Shown here piece after piece: positions 35,652 to 47,267 of a stretch of 64,000 nucleotides of DNA (position 1 is the first letter of the stretch; each line of letters opens with the position of its first letter). The translations under genes were made by a program, and so were the position numbers. The notes below the pieces were generated by a model, which worked only from the letters and a program-made list of their open reading frames with translations, did no database searches and was not told the DNA's origin. The stretch lies in NCBI RefSeq assembly GCF_014898055.3, contig NW_023601433.1, positions 69,485,683-69,549,682 on the forward strand. The letters run 5' to 3'. Origin of the DNA: Talpa occidentalis. Lineage: Eukaryota; Chordata; Mammalia; Eulipotyphla; Talpidae.

Positions 35652-36430
35652 GTGACTATCTGATACCAAACGCCGGCCTCAGTTTCCCTCAGCCAATAAA
35701 TGGAAACAGAGTTTGAGGAGAAGGGAAGTGGTTTAATTTGTTGACAAATGAGGAGGGCAGCAGACTCACGTCTGAAAGACCACCGTCCTGCTCTTTGGCA
35801 GAGTGCAGGGGTATTTATATAAAGGGAAAAAAATAGGAGATGGGCTAGGGTCTGCAAAGGGGAGGGGAGGGGGTCAGCTTGTTTTTCTTCAATAGCTGAT
35901 GTTTATTTTTTTTTTCCCCCCAAAGATTTATTTATTTATTTATAAAAGCACTGGGTACAGTCAGAAGCGCGGGAGGGTGAGAGAATTCACCAGAGCCAGA
36001 GAGGGGAGCAGAGCAGGCAGAAGGACCGAAGTACACTGCTGAGGGGAGCAGCGGGCGGCAGGAGAGGTCTGCGCGCCATGTGGGACCCTCCTCCAGTGGC
36101 CGGGGAGCAGCCGGGAATCGAACCGGCGCTGCAAGAGGCCGCGGGCAGCTTCGCAACCCAGCGCTCAACCGCTGCGCCACCAGGGAGGCCCAATAGCTGA
36201 TGTTTAACTCCCTTTTCCTTGAAATGCAGAAATGCTCCTCTGGGAGACTGGGTGATAAAGATAAATCCATCAAACAAGAGGGAAATTGCAACAAATGGGG
36301 GAAAGACAAACTGTTAATCTTGTTAATGCCCATCAAAGACAAACCTGTCAGGAAATAGGGGAAAGACAAATTTGTTAATGCCTGTCTAAGAGACTGGTCA
36401 TTTGTAACTGTATCATATCCAGCCCCTAAC
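35652..36430 (-). mobile_element. Antisense LTR with nested SINE
   Basis: On the minus strand there is a TATA-like tttatataaataccc at about 35820, then aaattaaacc (polyA-like). Upstream (36280-36400) a direct repeat of ggggaaagacaaa with ttgttaatgcc looks like a duplicated U3 element. The SINE at 35906-36191 sits inside. Limits are approximate. Confidence 0.5.
35906..36191 (-). mobile_element. tRNA-derived SINE (family A)
   Basis: It reads tail-first and ends gcgccaccagggaggccc. The target duplication aatagctgatgttta is exact at 35891-35905 and 36192-36206. Confidence 0.94.
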
Positions 36431-36726
36431 TGCGTGTGCAGGGACTGGCTATTTCCAGCTGCCCCTTCATTCCACTTCTGCCTTTTGCAAAATGAAAATA
36501 TCCTGCTAGTTCACGGGTGACATTCAGAAGAGCAGCCTGCCCACGCTCCATCATCAGTGGCAGCTTTAGGCAAACAAGCACTAGCCTCATCTGTTGCCAT
36601 AGCAATGCCAGGTGCTTCTGGCAAGATGGTGGCACTGAGAAAAATTGACAGTATTTAAAAAAAATTTTTTTTTAAACTAGAGATGAAGTTCAATTACTGT
36701 CTCCAAAGACTAAAAGACAGACCAGG

Positions 36727-36795
36727 GGGCCTCCCCAGTGGCGCAGCAGTTGAGCGCTGGGTTGCAAAGCTGCCCGCAGCCTCTACAGTGCCACA
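36727..36795 (+). mobile_element. SINE head fragment (family A)
   Basis: Only the first ~70 bp are present, beginning gggcctccccagtggcgcag and stopping near ctctacagtgcc, with no A tail. No target duplication is seen. It is probably a broken copy. Confidence 0.75.
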
Positions 36796-38204
36796 GGTGA
36801 TCTGACACTTACAGGGGTGCAAACGCATCTTTACCATCCTGAGCTCTGAATTCTCCCTCTTTCTCTGTCAGGGTCAGAACTGTCCGGTCTTCCCTCCAAA
36901 GGGATGCTACCCTACTATGGGTACCCCCGTTCTCGGGAGAGCACAGTCCCTTCAGGGAAAGGCCTATGTGGCAGGCAGCCAGTTGACAAGCTGCGGACTC
37001 CTGAAGTCAGGCCTGGGTGGCCTGAAGGACAGGCTGCACCGCCCTGCTGGGTGACAGCATATGCAGAGGGAAGAGACATGATCTTCTGCCAGGTGATCTC
37101 CCTGCCAGAGAACTGGAAGACAACAGGTACCACTTGGAGTAAGTGATCCAATCAGCTCCCCTCTTCTGAGGCATTTCTCTTACCTTTCCCAGTGGGAAGG
37201 GGCGGGGCTGGGGGGGTGAAGAAGGCACCTCCCTAGAAAAAGGTGAGGTGGCAATTATTAAGAGGAATGGGGGAGCATAGAGATGGGATCCTGGAAGGGG
37301 GGCGTGTAGGGCAGCTGAGGGGAACAGAGGCTGAGAGCGTGAGTGTGGAGGGTGAGCCAGAAGAGCAGCTGCCATCATCTGTCATTGTATCAGCCGGGAC
37401 TGGGTGCAGCTGTGGAAAGCCCCAAATAATCACAGCTTCAACCAGCTCTCATGTTCACGTTGCTGAGAGGCAGGGGCCACAGCTGGGGCGGCTGTCAACG
37501 GGGCAGGTACCCGGCTCCACTGCCTGCAGCTGCTGTTCTGGGTGCATCATGGTTCAGGAGGGTTTCTGATGGTCCAGACTCCACCAATGGGAAGAGAAAA
37601 ACATGTCCCCCTGCGAGCTGAGAGCAGCTTACACCTCTCCTACACCAGGGGTAAGAACTTGGTCACCTGGCCACACCTGGCTGGGAGGGAGGCTGAGGAG
37701 CATAGTAGTTATCAACAGACACTGAGGGATAAGCAGGACGCTGCACAATCCATTTCACTGGGCCACTGTGGGAAGCCAGTGCCTCGATGCACAGGAAACA
37801 CTTGGCACAACACAGGGGCAGGCTCTGTGCTCGTCCTGCGGGCTCTCGGTGTCACAGGAGGAGCAGGAGACACGGGCATCCTGGCATTGCAGAAATGAGT
37901 GTGTTGAAGAACCCCTCCTCGACTATCTTTTTCCATTCTCTCATTTCTGGTTAGACACTGGGATTGGGGGTTTGGAGGTCAAGGGGTTGCACCTGCTTTA
38001 CCCAAGGATGTCTGATTCCCCCAGGAGTCTGAATAATAATTTGGGGCTTAAAGGAGAAATTGCAGTGGATGTGTAGCAGGCCGAGGGAAGGTGGGGGAAG
38101 CAGGAACATGGGGCTAGGGGAGTCTGAGAGCACATGTGCTCTAAGGGGTGGCCGCCCCCCCTCACTGCTCTCTAGGAAGTAGGGCCAGTGGCTGCGTGCT
38201 CCCA
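36796..38204. other. Intergenic with possible ancient repeat
   Basis: Around 37380-37700 the text (tatcagccgggactggg, ttcacgttgctgagaggc) resembles an old repeat common in mammals. No gene is supported. Open frames here lack protein-like composition. Confidence 0.4.
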
Positions 38205-38298
38205 GACTGTAGAGCCAGCAAGGCACAGAGCAAGTTCTCTGTGGACCTGGACAGACAGGTAAAGGAGGAGTCCTGGAGCCCTCAGTCGCTTTTTCAGG

Positions 38299-38569
38299 AT
38301 TTTTTTCCCAAAGATTTATTTATTTATGCATACAAGAGCTGAGGTGCAGGCCAGAGGTATAGGGGGGTGAGAGGATTCACCAGAGACAGTGGGGAGCAGA
38401 ACAAGTGGACTGACTGAAATATGCTGCTGAGGGGAGCAGCAGGAGAGACAGGAATGGTCTGCTGTGCCATGTGGGTCAGCTCCCTGTCAAAGGATCAAAC
38501 CTGTGCTGCAGTGGCTGCGGATAGCTTCATAGTGCTGAGACTTAGCCCCTTGTGCCATCAGGGATGCCC
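38299..38569 (-). mobile_element. tRNA-derived SINE (family B) inside LTR X
   Basis: It reads tail-first (aaagatttatttatttatgc) and ends ccatcagggatgcccc. The flanking duplicate is ctttttcagg on both sides, an LTR sequence. Confidence 0.92.
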
Positions 38570-38650
38570 CTTTTTTCAGGCTTCTAATGATTTTTCTACA
38601 TCATTTGTAGTGAGGCAACCAGGTGCAAGGCAGGCAGGGAGGCCAGGGTG

Positions 38651-38708
38651 CTGGGAGGCCTGCTAGCCTCCCTAGCCTAGGCCTAGGCCTCCCTAGCAGG
38701 CCTCCCAG
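38651..38708. repeat. Inverted repeat within LTR X copy 2
   Basis: The arms ctgggaggcctgctag (38651-38666) and ctagcaggcctcccag (38693-38708) are exact 16-bp reverse complements. The spacer is itself palindromic (cctaggcctagg). Confidence 0.9.
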
Positions 38709-38930
38709 CCTCCCGGAGAATCTTTACTCTCTCTGGGCTCTCTTGCATTCTCTCCTGCTCTCTTCCTCTGCCCTGCGTGCCTCTGCCACTGCCCTTATAT
38801 GCTCAGTCTCTGGCTCATGCCCACCCACGCATACCACACCACATTCCAGGCATGCCTGAGACCACAGGTACCATCATAGATGCTAATGGCAGGAGAGTGG
38901 AAAAAACCTGATAACTTCCATTTATAATAC

Positions 38931-39394
38931 ATAGACCTAGTTTTTTAAAATCTGGAAATTTATGTGACAACTCTTTTCTGTTCATCTTGAACCCTCTTCT
39001 TATTATGGCCACAGGCAAGCAATCAAGTCCTCTAAGACCACATGAGATGAAAATAATTAGGTAAGGGGCAGGCTGGAGAAAGCTATCAGGAGCTGCAGCT
39101 GGAGGGCATGCTTAAGAAATGTCACCAGACTGGGCTCAGGGGAAGAGTCGGCAAGGGTAGAGCTTGACAAGGCTGGCTGGCGTGGTCCTCCAGGCCGCGG
39201 CCCCCTTTCCACAGGATAGGGGACCCAAAGAAGGAAGCAAGTGGGAAGGCTTAAGCTACAATTTTATGATTTAAGAGTTTTTTTTGCTTGATGTCTGGTG
39301 AAAATTGGAGCAATGGTAAGGTAACTATTTCCTAATACTAAACAGCTTGTCTATAGGAGATAACACAGTGTCATTATAACAGTCATATTTATGT
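38931..39394. other. Intergenic
   Basis: Nothing recognised. Confidence 0.5.
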
Positions 39395-39658
39395 GGGTTT
39401 TTTTTAAGATTTATTTATTTATACAAGCACTGGGTACAGTCAGAAGCGCAGGAGGGTGAGAGAATTCACCAGAGCCGGAGGGGAGAGCAGAACAGGCAGA
39501 CTGACAAAGTACACTGCTGAGGGGAGCAGCGGGCGCAGCAGAAGAGGTCCGTGTCGTGGGGCACTTGCCCTGCGGCTGGGGATGGAACCGGCACTACAGA
39601 GGCTGTGCGCAGCTTCGCAACCCAGGGCTCAACTGCTGCGCCACCACCGGGGAGGCCC
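39395..39658 (-). mobile_element. tRNA-derived SINE (family A)
   Basis: It reads tail-first and ends ccaccaccggggaggcccc. The target duplication catatttatgt lies at 39384-39394 and 39659-39669. Confidence 0.93.
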
Positions 39659-40916
39659 CATATTTATGTTTTTGTGTTTGACCTGCAAAACTACTGGTCT
39701 GAGATTTTGTTCTGTGCCCCTGGCAAGAAATCTACAAGCATGAGGATATTACTCAGCCTGTTCCTTCTTTCATTGAGGAAGAATCTCTCTGAGTGATATT
39801 TTTCTGAGTGGGGTTGGGGAGTGTCTGCAAACCAGTAAAAATTAGCCACTGGAAATGACTAGCACCTCAAATCAAGCCCTGTCTCCCCTCATCCCTCCAC
39901 AGCTAAAAGGTCCTGCAGGGTTGTGGTTAGGTTTTCATAACAGGTCAATCATGGAAAATAATTGGAAAATTTCCCTTCTAGGGATTCACAAGAAGGAAAC
40001 ATTTAGAATATTAAAACCAAGAACTCAAGATAGCCTAAAGGGAAACTTTAACAGGCTTCTTTAAGTCAATCACTTTGACCAAAATGAACAGAGATAATGA
40101 GCAAGTGACAAATTTAAAGCTCTCTGGCTGCTTGAAAAATGAAAGAGGGAGATTGATGTTTTTTTGCATCAGTATAGTCTAAAAATATCCATGCTTTCTG
40201 CCCAGTGAACAGGTTTTCATTTGCTGTCTGAAATTAATCATAGAAAATTGAAATACTATAAAATCACCTGGCTTCTAAGTGGCTCTTTGTTTTAGTAATT
40301 GATAGACACAGTCTCTGATTATCAAGAAAAGAGCTCCTTTAAGAAAATTCTCCAGTAGCTGACTCTGTCTGCTAGTCAGGATCTCATGTTGATGTTCAAT
40401 GTCACGGTGAAAGTGCCATCAGAATGTCGGACCTGTCTTCCTCATTGCTCTCCAATAAGCAGCCTTCAGGTATTCTTAAAAAGAGATAAATACCATCTGG
40501 GTATATTGAACTATACATACCATGACAAATGCTTACTTTTTGGGGCATGAAGATGGTAACAGTAAAACCATAAATCCATTATTCTGATTTATGCAATAGA
40601 TACTGTTAATATACGTTTCTACCATATGACAATCGCCACAGGCAAGAGCCAGCAGAAATATCAAAGACTCAGACCTGAGAAAACGGAAGCTGATAGATTC
40701 AACATATAACAGTAGCGATAGCTACCATATATAACAACCGAGAGACAGGGATTATTAATTCCTTCATTTTACATGTGAGCAAACCCACACACAGAGAAGT
40801 TAGGTGCTTTGCTCCAACTCATCCAGTTTGTAAATGGCAGAGATTAGATTTGGAGCCAGGCAGTCTGCTTCTAGAATTCATGCAAAAACAAACGTATTTA
40901 AAACTTTACAAAAATA
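39659..40916. other. Intergenic
   Basis: A reverse MIR-like fragment lies at about 40700-40885. Otherwise nothing is recognised. Confidence 0.5.
40700..40885 (-). repeat. MIR-like SINE fragment
   Basis: The text ttcattttacatgtgagcaa then gagattagatttggagccag follows the reverse MIR core. Confidence 0.65.
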
Positions 40917-41182
40917 GAGGCCTCCCTGGTGGCTCAAGGGGTTAAGCACCGCACTATGAAGCAATCCACAGACTCAGCAGCATGAGTTCGATCCCTGGCC
41001 AGCCAAGGAGAAACCCACACGGCGCAGCAGACCTCTCCTGTCTCGCCTGCTGCTCCCCTCAGCAGTATATTTCAGTCAGTCTGCCTGTTCTTTTCTCCAC
41101 CTGTCTCTGGTGAATTCTCTCACCCCGGCCCCCCCCCACACCTCTGGCCTACACCCCAGTTCCTGTATGCATAAATAAAAAA
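40917..41182 (+). mobile_element. tRNA-derived SINE (family B)
   Basis: The head is ggcctccctggtggctcaag. The flanking duplicates aaactttaca mark the target site. Confidence 0.93.
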
Positions 41183-41454
41183 AAACTTTACAGGAATAAA
41201 AAGAAAGCATAAAATGAGATGCAAATAAAAGATAGCTCAAAATTGACCAGATTGGTTTGGAAAACAATGAAACAATTTCTTGGAGAAAGAACTGAAATTT
41301 AAAACTCAATGGGCAGATTAAACTGCAGATTAGATGTTGCTAGAAATAAGATAGTAAACTGGAAACCAGCAGAGAGTGTGTGAGAAATAAAATGCAAATA
41401 GGAAGGTAAGGGTGTTAAGAGAGTAAGTGAATAGGCGCTTTTGACGGTGTTGTT

Positions 41455-41930
41455 TCTAGAGCCTGTGGGTTTGGAGTGCGGGGGTCCTTGGGTTCACTCT
41501 GGGAAAAGGTGTCACCAGAACTCCCGTTTCAGTGACACGTGGCAAGTTCCCCAGGCGAGTTTCTCCTCAAGACAGATGGTAGCTATATTTAAAGGGCAGG
41601 TTTATTAGGGAAGGGATAAAAGTTAGACACTTGCATAGACCTAAGCGGGCAGGAAGAGCTGCCCCAGAAGGGACAGGTTTGCTGAGAGAGGCCTGCACAG
41701 TTGCAGGCGGGCGGCCTTGGCGGGTCACGGGCAGGCAGGGAGGCTGCTGCCCTGCAGAGGGTGAGTTGGTGAAAAGAGGCACCTGTATAATCACAGATGG
41801 GCAGTGGGAGTGCTGCCCTGAGCCTGTCGGAGACTGAACTGATAGAGTCTTCTTCTGTTTGGGAGGGGCTCATTCCTTGTGAGTCGTCAGTTGGTTGCTA
41901 ATTTTGGATAACTAAGTAGAATTTGAAAGG
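41455..41930 (-). mobile_element. Probable antisense LTR
   Basis: On the minus strand ccctaataaacctgccc is a clear polyadenylation signal, followed by U5-like text with ggtgacacctttt. The upstream part is GC-rich, as in some gammaretrovirus-like LTRs. Limits are estimated. Confidence 0.5.
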
Positions 41931-42896
41931 GCCTGGAGATTCTACAATGGGCTCAATCTCCATATCTTTACCTTTGGGCATGTGCTCTACACAACAGCCT
42001 GACTCCTGCTTGGATGTTATGCTTTGTAATCTAGGCACCTCAGGATACATGTGCCTCAGGATACTAGTGTCATTTGCACCTCAGGATACTAGTTTCCACA
42101 ACTGTGTCCAATGCTAATCTCTTCTGCCCCCACCTCCTTGTGTGATCCACCTTTTTTAGTTTTTTTCTTTCTCTTCTTGTCCTCCGTCAGTGACACAGAG
42201 CAAAGGGGAGAGAGAATGTTAAGAAGTCACTGAAATTTTACAAAATTGATGAGAGGCCAGCCCTCAATTTCAGAAAATCAAACAAAATACTAAATAGAAT
42301 AATGAAATGAAATCCATGAGTAGATGTTTTGTAGCAAAGCCTCAAAACACCATTTTTATAGAGACCATCTTAAAGCAGCCCCAGAGCAAAAACAGGTTCC
42401 CTCCAAAACCTAGACTGGAGACAGGTTAGCATACAGAACATTAATCAAGATTGTTAAAACTGGGATCATATAAACCAAATAATCTACTATAATGCAGTTA
42501 GGTTTAGAAAAAATAGAAACGGCTAGAAAAACTCCATATCTTTGACAGATTTAGAACACACTTCAAAACAACATGTTTCACGAAGAAATTCTAATGGAAA
42601 TTTAAAAACTTAGCATTAAAACTTGTCTAATACCTTTTAGAGGGAAATGTTTAGCCTTCAATGATTATAATAGAGAAAAGACTAAAATCGAGCTCTGCAG
42701 ATCATTTTCTGTATTGTGAAGTTCAGATGAGAAATCCTGGTTGAGGAAGTCTTGGAAGATGATCTTACAGAGGCCAGAGTGTGGTAAAGAAAAAGCACTA
42801 ATGAGTAGGAAATTGATTCTGACACTGTCCATTAAGTTCATTCCTAGAGAATTATAATATTTGTTGCCATGGTAATAGCTGTCAGAAATTAAGCTT
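41931..42896. other. Intergenic
   Basis: A short tandem of cacctcaggatac-type units lies at 42034-42095. Otherwise nothing is recognised. Confidence 0.5.
42034..42095 (+). repeat. Short degenerate tandem repeat
   Basis: Three imperfect units carry the core cctcaggata. Confidence 0.7.
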
Positions 42897-43162
42897 TTTT
42901 AAAAAAAATATTTATACATGCATGCAAGAACTGGGGTGTGAGCCAGAGGTACAGGAGGCGACAGGATTCACCAGAGACAGTGTGGGGAGCAGAACAGACA
43001 GATAAACTGAAATACACTGCTGAAGGGCGCAGCAGGGGAGACAGGAGAGGTCTGCTGCACCAGCTGGGTTGCTCCCTGGCCAGCAGGGGATCCAACTCAT
43101 GCTGTAGTGGGTGGCAGTAGCTTGATAGTGCTGTCTTTAACCCCTGCATGCCCAGGGAGGCC
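42897..43162 (-). mobile_element. tRNA-derived SINE (family B)
   Basis: It reads tail-first and ends catgcccagggaggccc. The exact target duplication cagaaattaagctt lies at 42883-42896 and 43163-43176. Confidence 0.93.
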
Positions 43163-43289
43163 CAGAAATTAAGCTTCTTAAGCACTGGAAGAAAATAAGA
43201 CTAATTTCTAGGGCCCTGCCTGTTTGTTTGTTATACTAGAAGAGAATTATGACGTTAGACTATAACTATTTAAAAATCTTAGTAGACCA

Positions 43290-43445
43290 TAGTTGTGGTA
43301 GGTAGTATAATGGCCCCCCAAAATATACAGATCCTGGTCTCTCCTGTCCTGTGAATGTTTCCTTATATGGCAAAAGGGAGTTTGTAGATATGATTGAGTT
43401 AATGATCTTGAGAGGAAGAAAGTGTTCTGGATTGTCTGTGCAGGT
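43290..43445 (+). repeat. Ancient interspersed repeat
   Basis: The text gtataatggccccccaaaat, tatggcaaaagggagtttgt and gatcttgagagg are typical of a repeat widespread in mammals. I do not assign a class. Confidence 0.5.
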
Positions 43446-43491
43446 CCGAAATGAAATCACAGTGTCTGTACGAGTGGGACAGGGAAGAAAA

Positions 43492-43529
43492 TGTAGCAAT
43501 GATAGGAAATTGTAGCAATGATAGGAAAT
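43492..43529 (+). repeat. Tandem duplication of 19 bp
   Basis: Two adjacent copies of tagcaatgataggaaatt-type sequence. Confidence 0.85.
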
Positions 43530-43595
43530 TTATACAGGTGTTTACATTGAAACACTTTCAAGTAAGACTGAAAACCGCCTCTATTAAAAAATCCA

Positions 43596-44515
43596 TCGCT
43601 AGGTGGCAGCCGTCTCCCTTTCAGCCATGGCTGCCCTCAGACCCTTTGGAAAGCCCTAAATTGTCAAAAAAAAAAAAGACGAAAAAATTCATCCAGCACC
43701 AGTCAGACCAATATGTCACGATTAAACGTAACGGGGAAATCCAGATGCACTGATCACAGGGTGCGCAGAAAGTTCGAGAGCAGACCTTGATGCTCAACAT
43801 TGGTTATGCAGGCAACAAGAAAACCAAGCACGTGCTGCCCAGTGGCTCCCACAAGTTCCTGGGAGCTCTAAGTGTTATAGGACAGCCCCGATATTGAACG
43901 GGTTCCTGGCTGTGGGTCCTCACCTGTGCGCTTACAAGGGACTTATTAATACTCCACTACAGGCACACACAAAAGGTTAATAAAAGGTTTATTTACAAGG
44001 GAAAAGGAAATAAGGAAAATGTACAACTCAGGGAGAAAATAGGGAAATAAAGTCTTTAATGCGTCCTACCCAAAGTCACTCTCAGAGCTGGCCGGACCGA
44101 GCTGGCGGTGAGCCAAAATGGGGGACCCCCCCCCCTCCCCGCCAAAGCCCACGTGTCTGGCTTTATACCAACTTGGCTGCTTAACCCCACCCTCAGGTCC
44201 CAGCCACCTTCCCTTTGGTGGTGATGGGATTTGGAGTTCCCGGTGTCTTTGGCTTTGGCCTGGGGTGGGGGTGGAGTCCACAAAGCCTGCATGGAATTAG
44301 CTTTAGGACATCCTTTTCCCCCTAACACAAGTGCGGCTGTTGTGCAGCAAATCTCACTGTGCTGACATCGCTCACAATGTCTCCTCCTGGAATCGCAAAG
44401 CCATTGTGACAGGAGCAGCGCTGCTGCCCCCCTGCGCCCTCACCCCCCACCCTGTCACCACTCCCAACTCCCGGCTGAGCAGGAGAAGAGCGATGTGCCC
44501 GTTTGTGTGTACGTG
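43596..44515 (+). pseudogene. RPL32: RPL32 processed pseudogene, split by an LTR
   Basis: This is an intronless copy of the mRNA for ribosomal protein L32 of the 60S subunit. It starts in 5'UTR text (aggtggcagccgtctcc) and has the start codon at 43627 encoding MAALRPFGKP, then an immediate TAA. Later fragments [35 protein letters not shown] and [14 protein letters not shown] are clear. The copy is dead: an early stop, a deletion near 43740 and an inserted LTR at 43873-44327. The 3' end fades near 44515. No upstream promoter is seen. Confidence 0.9.
43873..44327 (-). mobile_element. Antisense solo LTR inserted in RPL32 pseudogene
   Basis: The 455-bp insert starts tgttatagg and ends ctaaca, so the ends are TG...CA with a tgtta/taaca inverted match. 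The minus strand carries a TATA-like gtataaagcc at about 44164 and cattaaagac polyA-like text at about 44060. The flanks are taag and caag, compatible with a 4-bp target duplication, or aagtg both sides if read differently. No internal genes. Confidence 0.8.
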
Positions 44516-45220
44516 TATTGTGGCATGTTCTCTTCCTGCTGACACGAGCCTGGCAGTGCTCAGTCCTGAGCGGTGGAGAGGTGGGCAGAGCTGCGGATGA
44601 CCTGCTGGGAACGCACACACTGGAGAGAAATCTCTGTTGCAGCCACCGGGCTCTGACCTGTTAGGGCAGTGTAAGTTATCCTGAGTGATCCTGCAGGAAA
44701 CGTGTCTCAGCAAGAGCTGCCCCCACACAATCTGCAGGGAGGCAGGAACAACAAGAGAAACTGCTTAAAGACTGCTGGCTTTCCATTTGGGAGGACTAGA
44801 ATGGGGTTTGTGAGACTAGAAAAGAGCCCATATCATAATCTTGTTTTTAAAAGCGTAGGTGGGGGTTGGGCTATAAGGATGATTCTGGTGTGTGTGTGTA
44901 TCCTGCCTCTTTTGAAAGGATTTCCAAACTATGAGTATTAATACTAAAACACTAAATAAAAAGTGAGGAAATCAAGGATTTAGGTAAGCGAAACATACAA
45001 GCAAGAGAGTAATAATGCCAAACCTAGAGAAAAGAATTTGCATATCTCAAAAATCTAATGCTGACTTATCTATGCAAAATTCAGCAGACAGCAAAGGGGC
45101 ATCCTGGTGTTTTGCGTAACTCTGTTGGTAGGCTTTCACTACTGTCATCTTTATTCTTAAAAAGTAAAGGTAAAAATTCAAGGCATCTTGTTTGCCATGT
45201 GTAGGGCAAAGGAAGATGGT
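44516..45220. other. Intergenic
   Basis: Nothing recognised. Confidence 0.5.
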
Positions 45221-45690
45221 CAGGTTTTTACGCCACTAGGCTCTGTGGCTATCACCTGTGGCCTTGATTGCAGGAGGCGCCTGGGAGCGTGGGTTCGGGG
45301 TAGACATGCCTGATGGTGGACACCTGGAGTATGGTGTGGGCATGTGCGAGTGTGCACACCTGCGCCTGGAGGCTGAGGCTATAAGGGTGGCGTGGCTCAA
45401 AGACAGAGGGTAGCTATGGCGGACCAGCTACGAGAGGAAGTAGACCACAAGAGAACGCCAGAGAGAGCCCAAAGAGAAAGAGTAAAGATTCGCTGGGGGC
45501 TGAGAGGCCTGCCAGCTTCCTAGACCCCTGGCCAACCTGGCTTGCCAGCCTATGGGCTTGGCCCGCAACAACTGGTGTAAAAAGAGCACTAAAGCCTGAA
45601 AAAGCCACCAAGGGCTCCAGGACTCCTCCTTTATCCTTCTGTCCAAATCGACAGAGAACCTGCCCTGTGCTTGCTGGCACACTGGTCTGT
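45221..45690 (+). mobile_element. LTR family X, copy 3
   Basis: The text cacctgtggccttga, the TATA-like ggctataagggtgg at about 45377, cactaaagcctgaaaaagcc at about 45587 and agggctccaggactcctcct parallel copies 1 and 2. Confidence 0.7.
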
Positions 45691-47267
45691 AAGTCTTTAG
45701 AAACTCTACAGTCAACACATTGGACAATCGGTAAGTCTTTATCTCCATTTTCCAGTATTTCCTTCCTGTAACTGCTTTACAATTTGAAGTTTTGCGCATG
45801 TAAATCAATCCTCTCAGCTGCAAAGACTAAACTTTCTCCTGTTTTTATATTTTTTACTCAAGACACCATTCCAGCCCTCATTTCCGCTTTCATGGCGGGA
45901 ATGCTGTGACCCGTGTAGCAGGTGTCCCCCTACTCCCCACGTCTCCAACTTTCTTCCTTTCTGAGCAGACAACTGAAATCCCTGTATTGCACCAGCTCCT
46001 GCTGTTGTTTATTGGCACAGACCAGACTGCTCAAGCATCCCTGCTGGTGGGGGATGATTTCTTCACCTTATAGCAGGAAAGTGGCCTGTAGGAATATTTT
46101 ACTGTTGTTAGAATTTCTGGACCTGGAATTTTGTTGTGAAAACCTCAGCAATATACCATAAGGGAAAAAAAATGCTGTCATCCTCCCTCACATCAGTCAT
46201 AAAATAAATTCCAGGTACATAAGCACCTAAAAGTGAACTCCACACATTAAGCCTGGTAGAAAAGTCTAGGGCCATGGATCTGGCAGCATTTCTTAAGTGG
46301 AATTCAGAACGCACATGTAAAAGCTGACACATGAATTAAGCCTACCATTTAAATGTATGCAATTAAATCCCTTAAAGTTGAAAAATAGAGAAAGTAGCTA
46401 AGACCTCCAAATGAAAAAAGATTGAGTTTATAAAGATCTCGCAAAAAAGCCAACAGAAAATGTCCTAATAATGTAGAAAACACAAAACAGATACCTTCTC
46501 ATACTCCTCAAGTGTGTTTTGATATACCAGATTAGAAAACCCAGAGGTGTAGACACTGTAGGAACAGAGGAGGCATGTACCAAGAAACCACTTCAATAAC
46601 CATGCCCATCCCCAAGAAAATGGGAAAATAAACAGAATGTGAAAAGCAGCAAGGTATAGAAAGCTGTTAAATGATGTGATTTATGTAAATTAAAAATGTA
46701 ATTACTATGTAATTAATTAGAATAATTTAAAGCTGCGTATATCATAAGTTCAATGTGAACTGGAGGGGAATATTCCTTTGTCTCTGGGGACAGAGGCATA
46801 GGAATGGGAGTGGAAATGGTAACAAAGAGGTGTAAAAGCTTAGGCATATCTTTAAAAAAAGATTAAAAAGATTAGCATCACAAAATGTTAATATTCTTAC
46901 ATATAGAAAGGATTTCTGATGGTTTTAATATACACTGACTTCCAACAATGCACCTGCCATGTAAACTAAAGGAAAGAGGCATACTTAGTCTTGTTCAGAA
47001 CTTGGTACCAAGAATTATACATCATTTAAGAAAATCGCAATTGCCAATAGCAAAACTTTTTGCACTACATTAAGTTAGTGCATTGTTAGTACAAACATCT
47101 GACTACATGTTTTTTTTTTACTATAAATTACTTTTCTATAATAAAGAATTCACTTTAGAAGAGTAAAGGAATAGTAACAAAATATTTTTTATAGAAAAAG
47201 AATATTGAGTCTGACAGGGCTTCTCAGTCTTAACATTCTGAGATTATAAGTACCCAATTATTATTTT
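45691..47267. other. Intergenic with possible degraded L1
   Basis: From about 46120 to 46960 the A-rich text (ggtacataagcacctaaaag, ggccatggatctggcagc) loosely resembles the 3' part of old L1 LINEs. I cannot confirm this by eye. Confidence 0.35.

Larger units (their letters stand above)
38205..38930 (-). mobile_element. LTR family X, copy 2, interrupted by a SINE
   Basis: In reverse complement it reads gttatcaggttttttccact, gcatataagggcag, then gcctgaaaaaa. After the SINE it resumes with agggctccaggactcctcct and ends with gagaacttgctctgtgcc. These follow copies 1 and 3. The SINE at 38299-38569 splits it. Confidence 0.72.

Noticed and set aside
37007..37898. Several overlapping open frames of 100-125 codons
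   Set aside because: They lie in repeat-like intergenic DNA, on both strands, without any recognisable motif.
43593..43610. CTCF-like text cgctaggtggcagc
   Set aside because: It is explained by the 5'UTR of the RPL32 retrocopy (aggtggcagccgtctcc).
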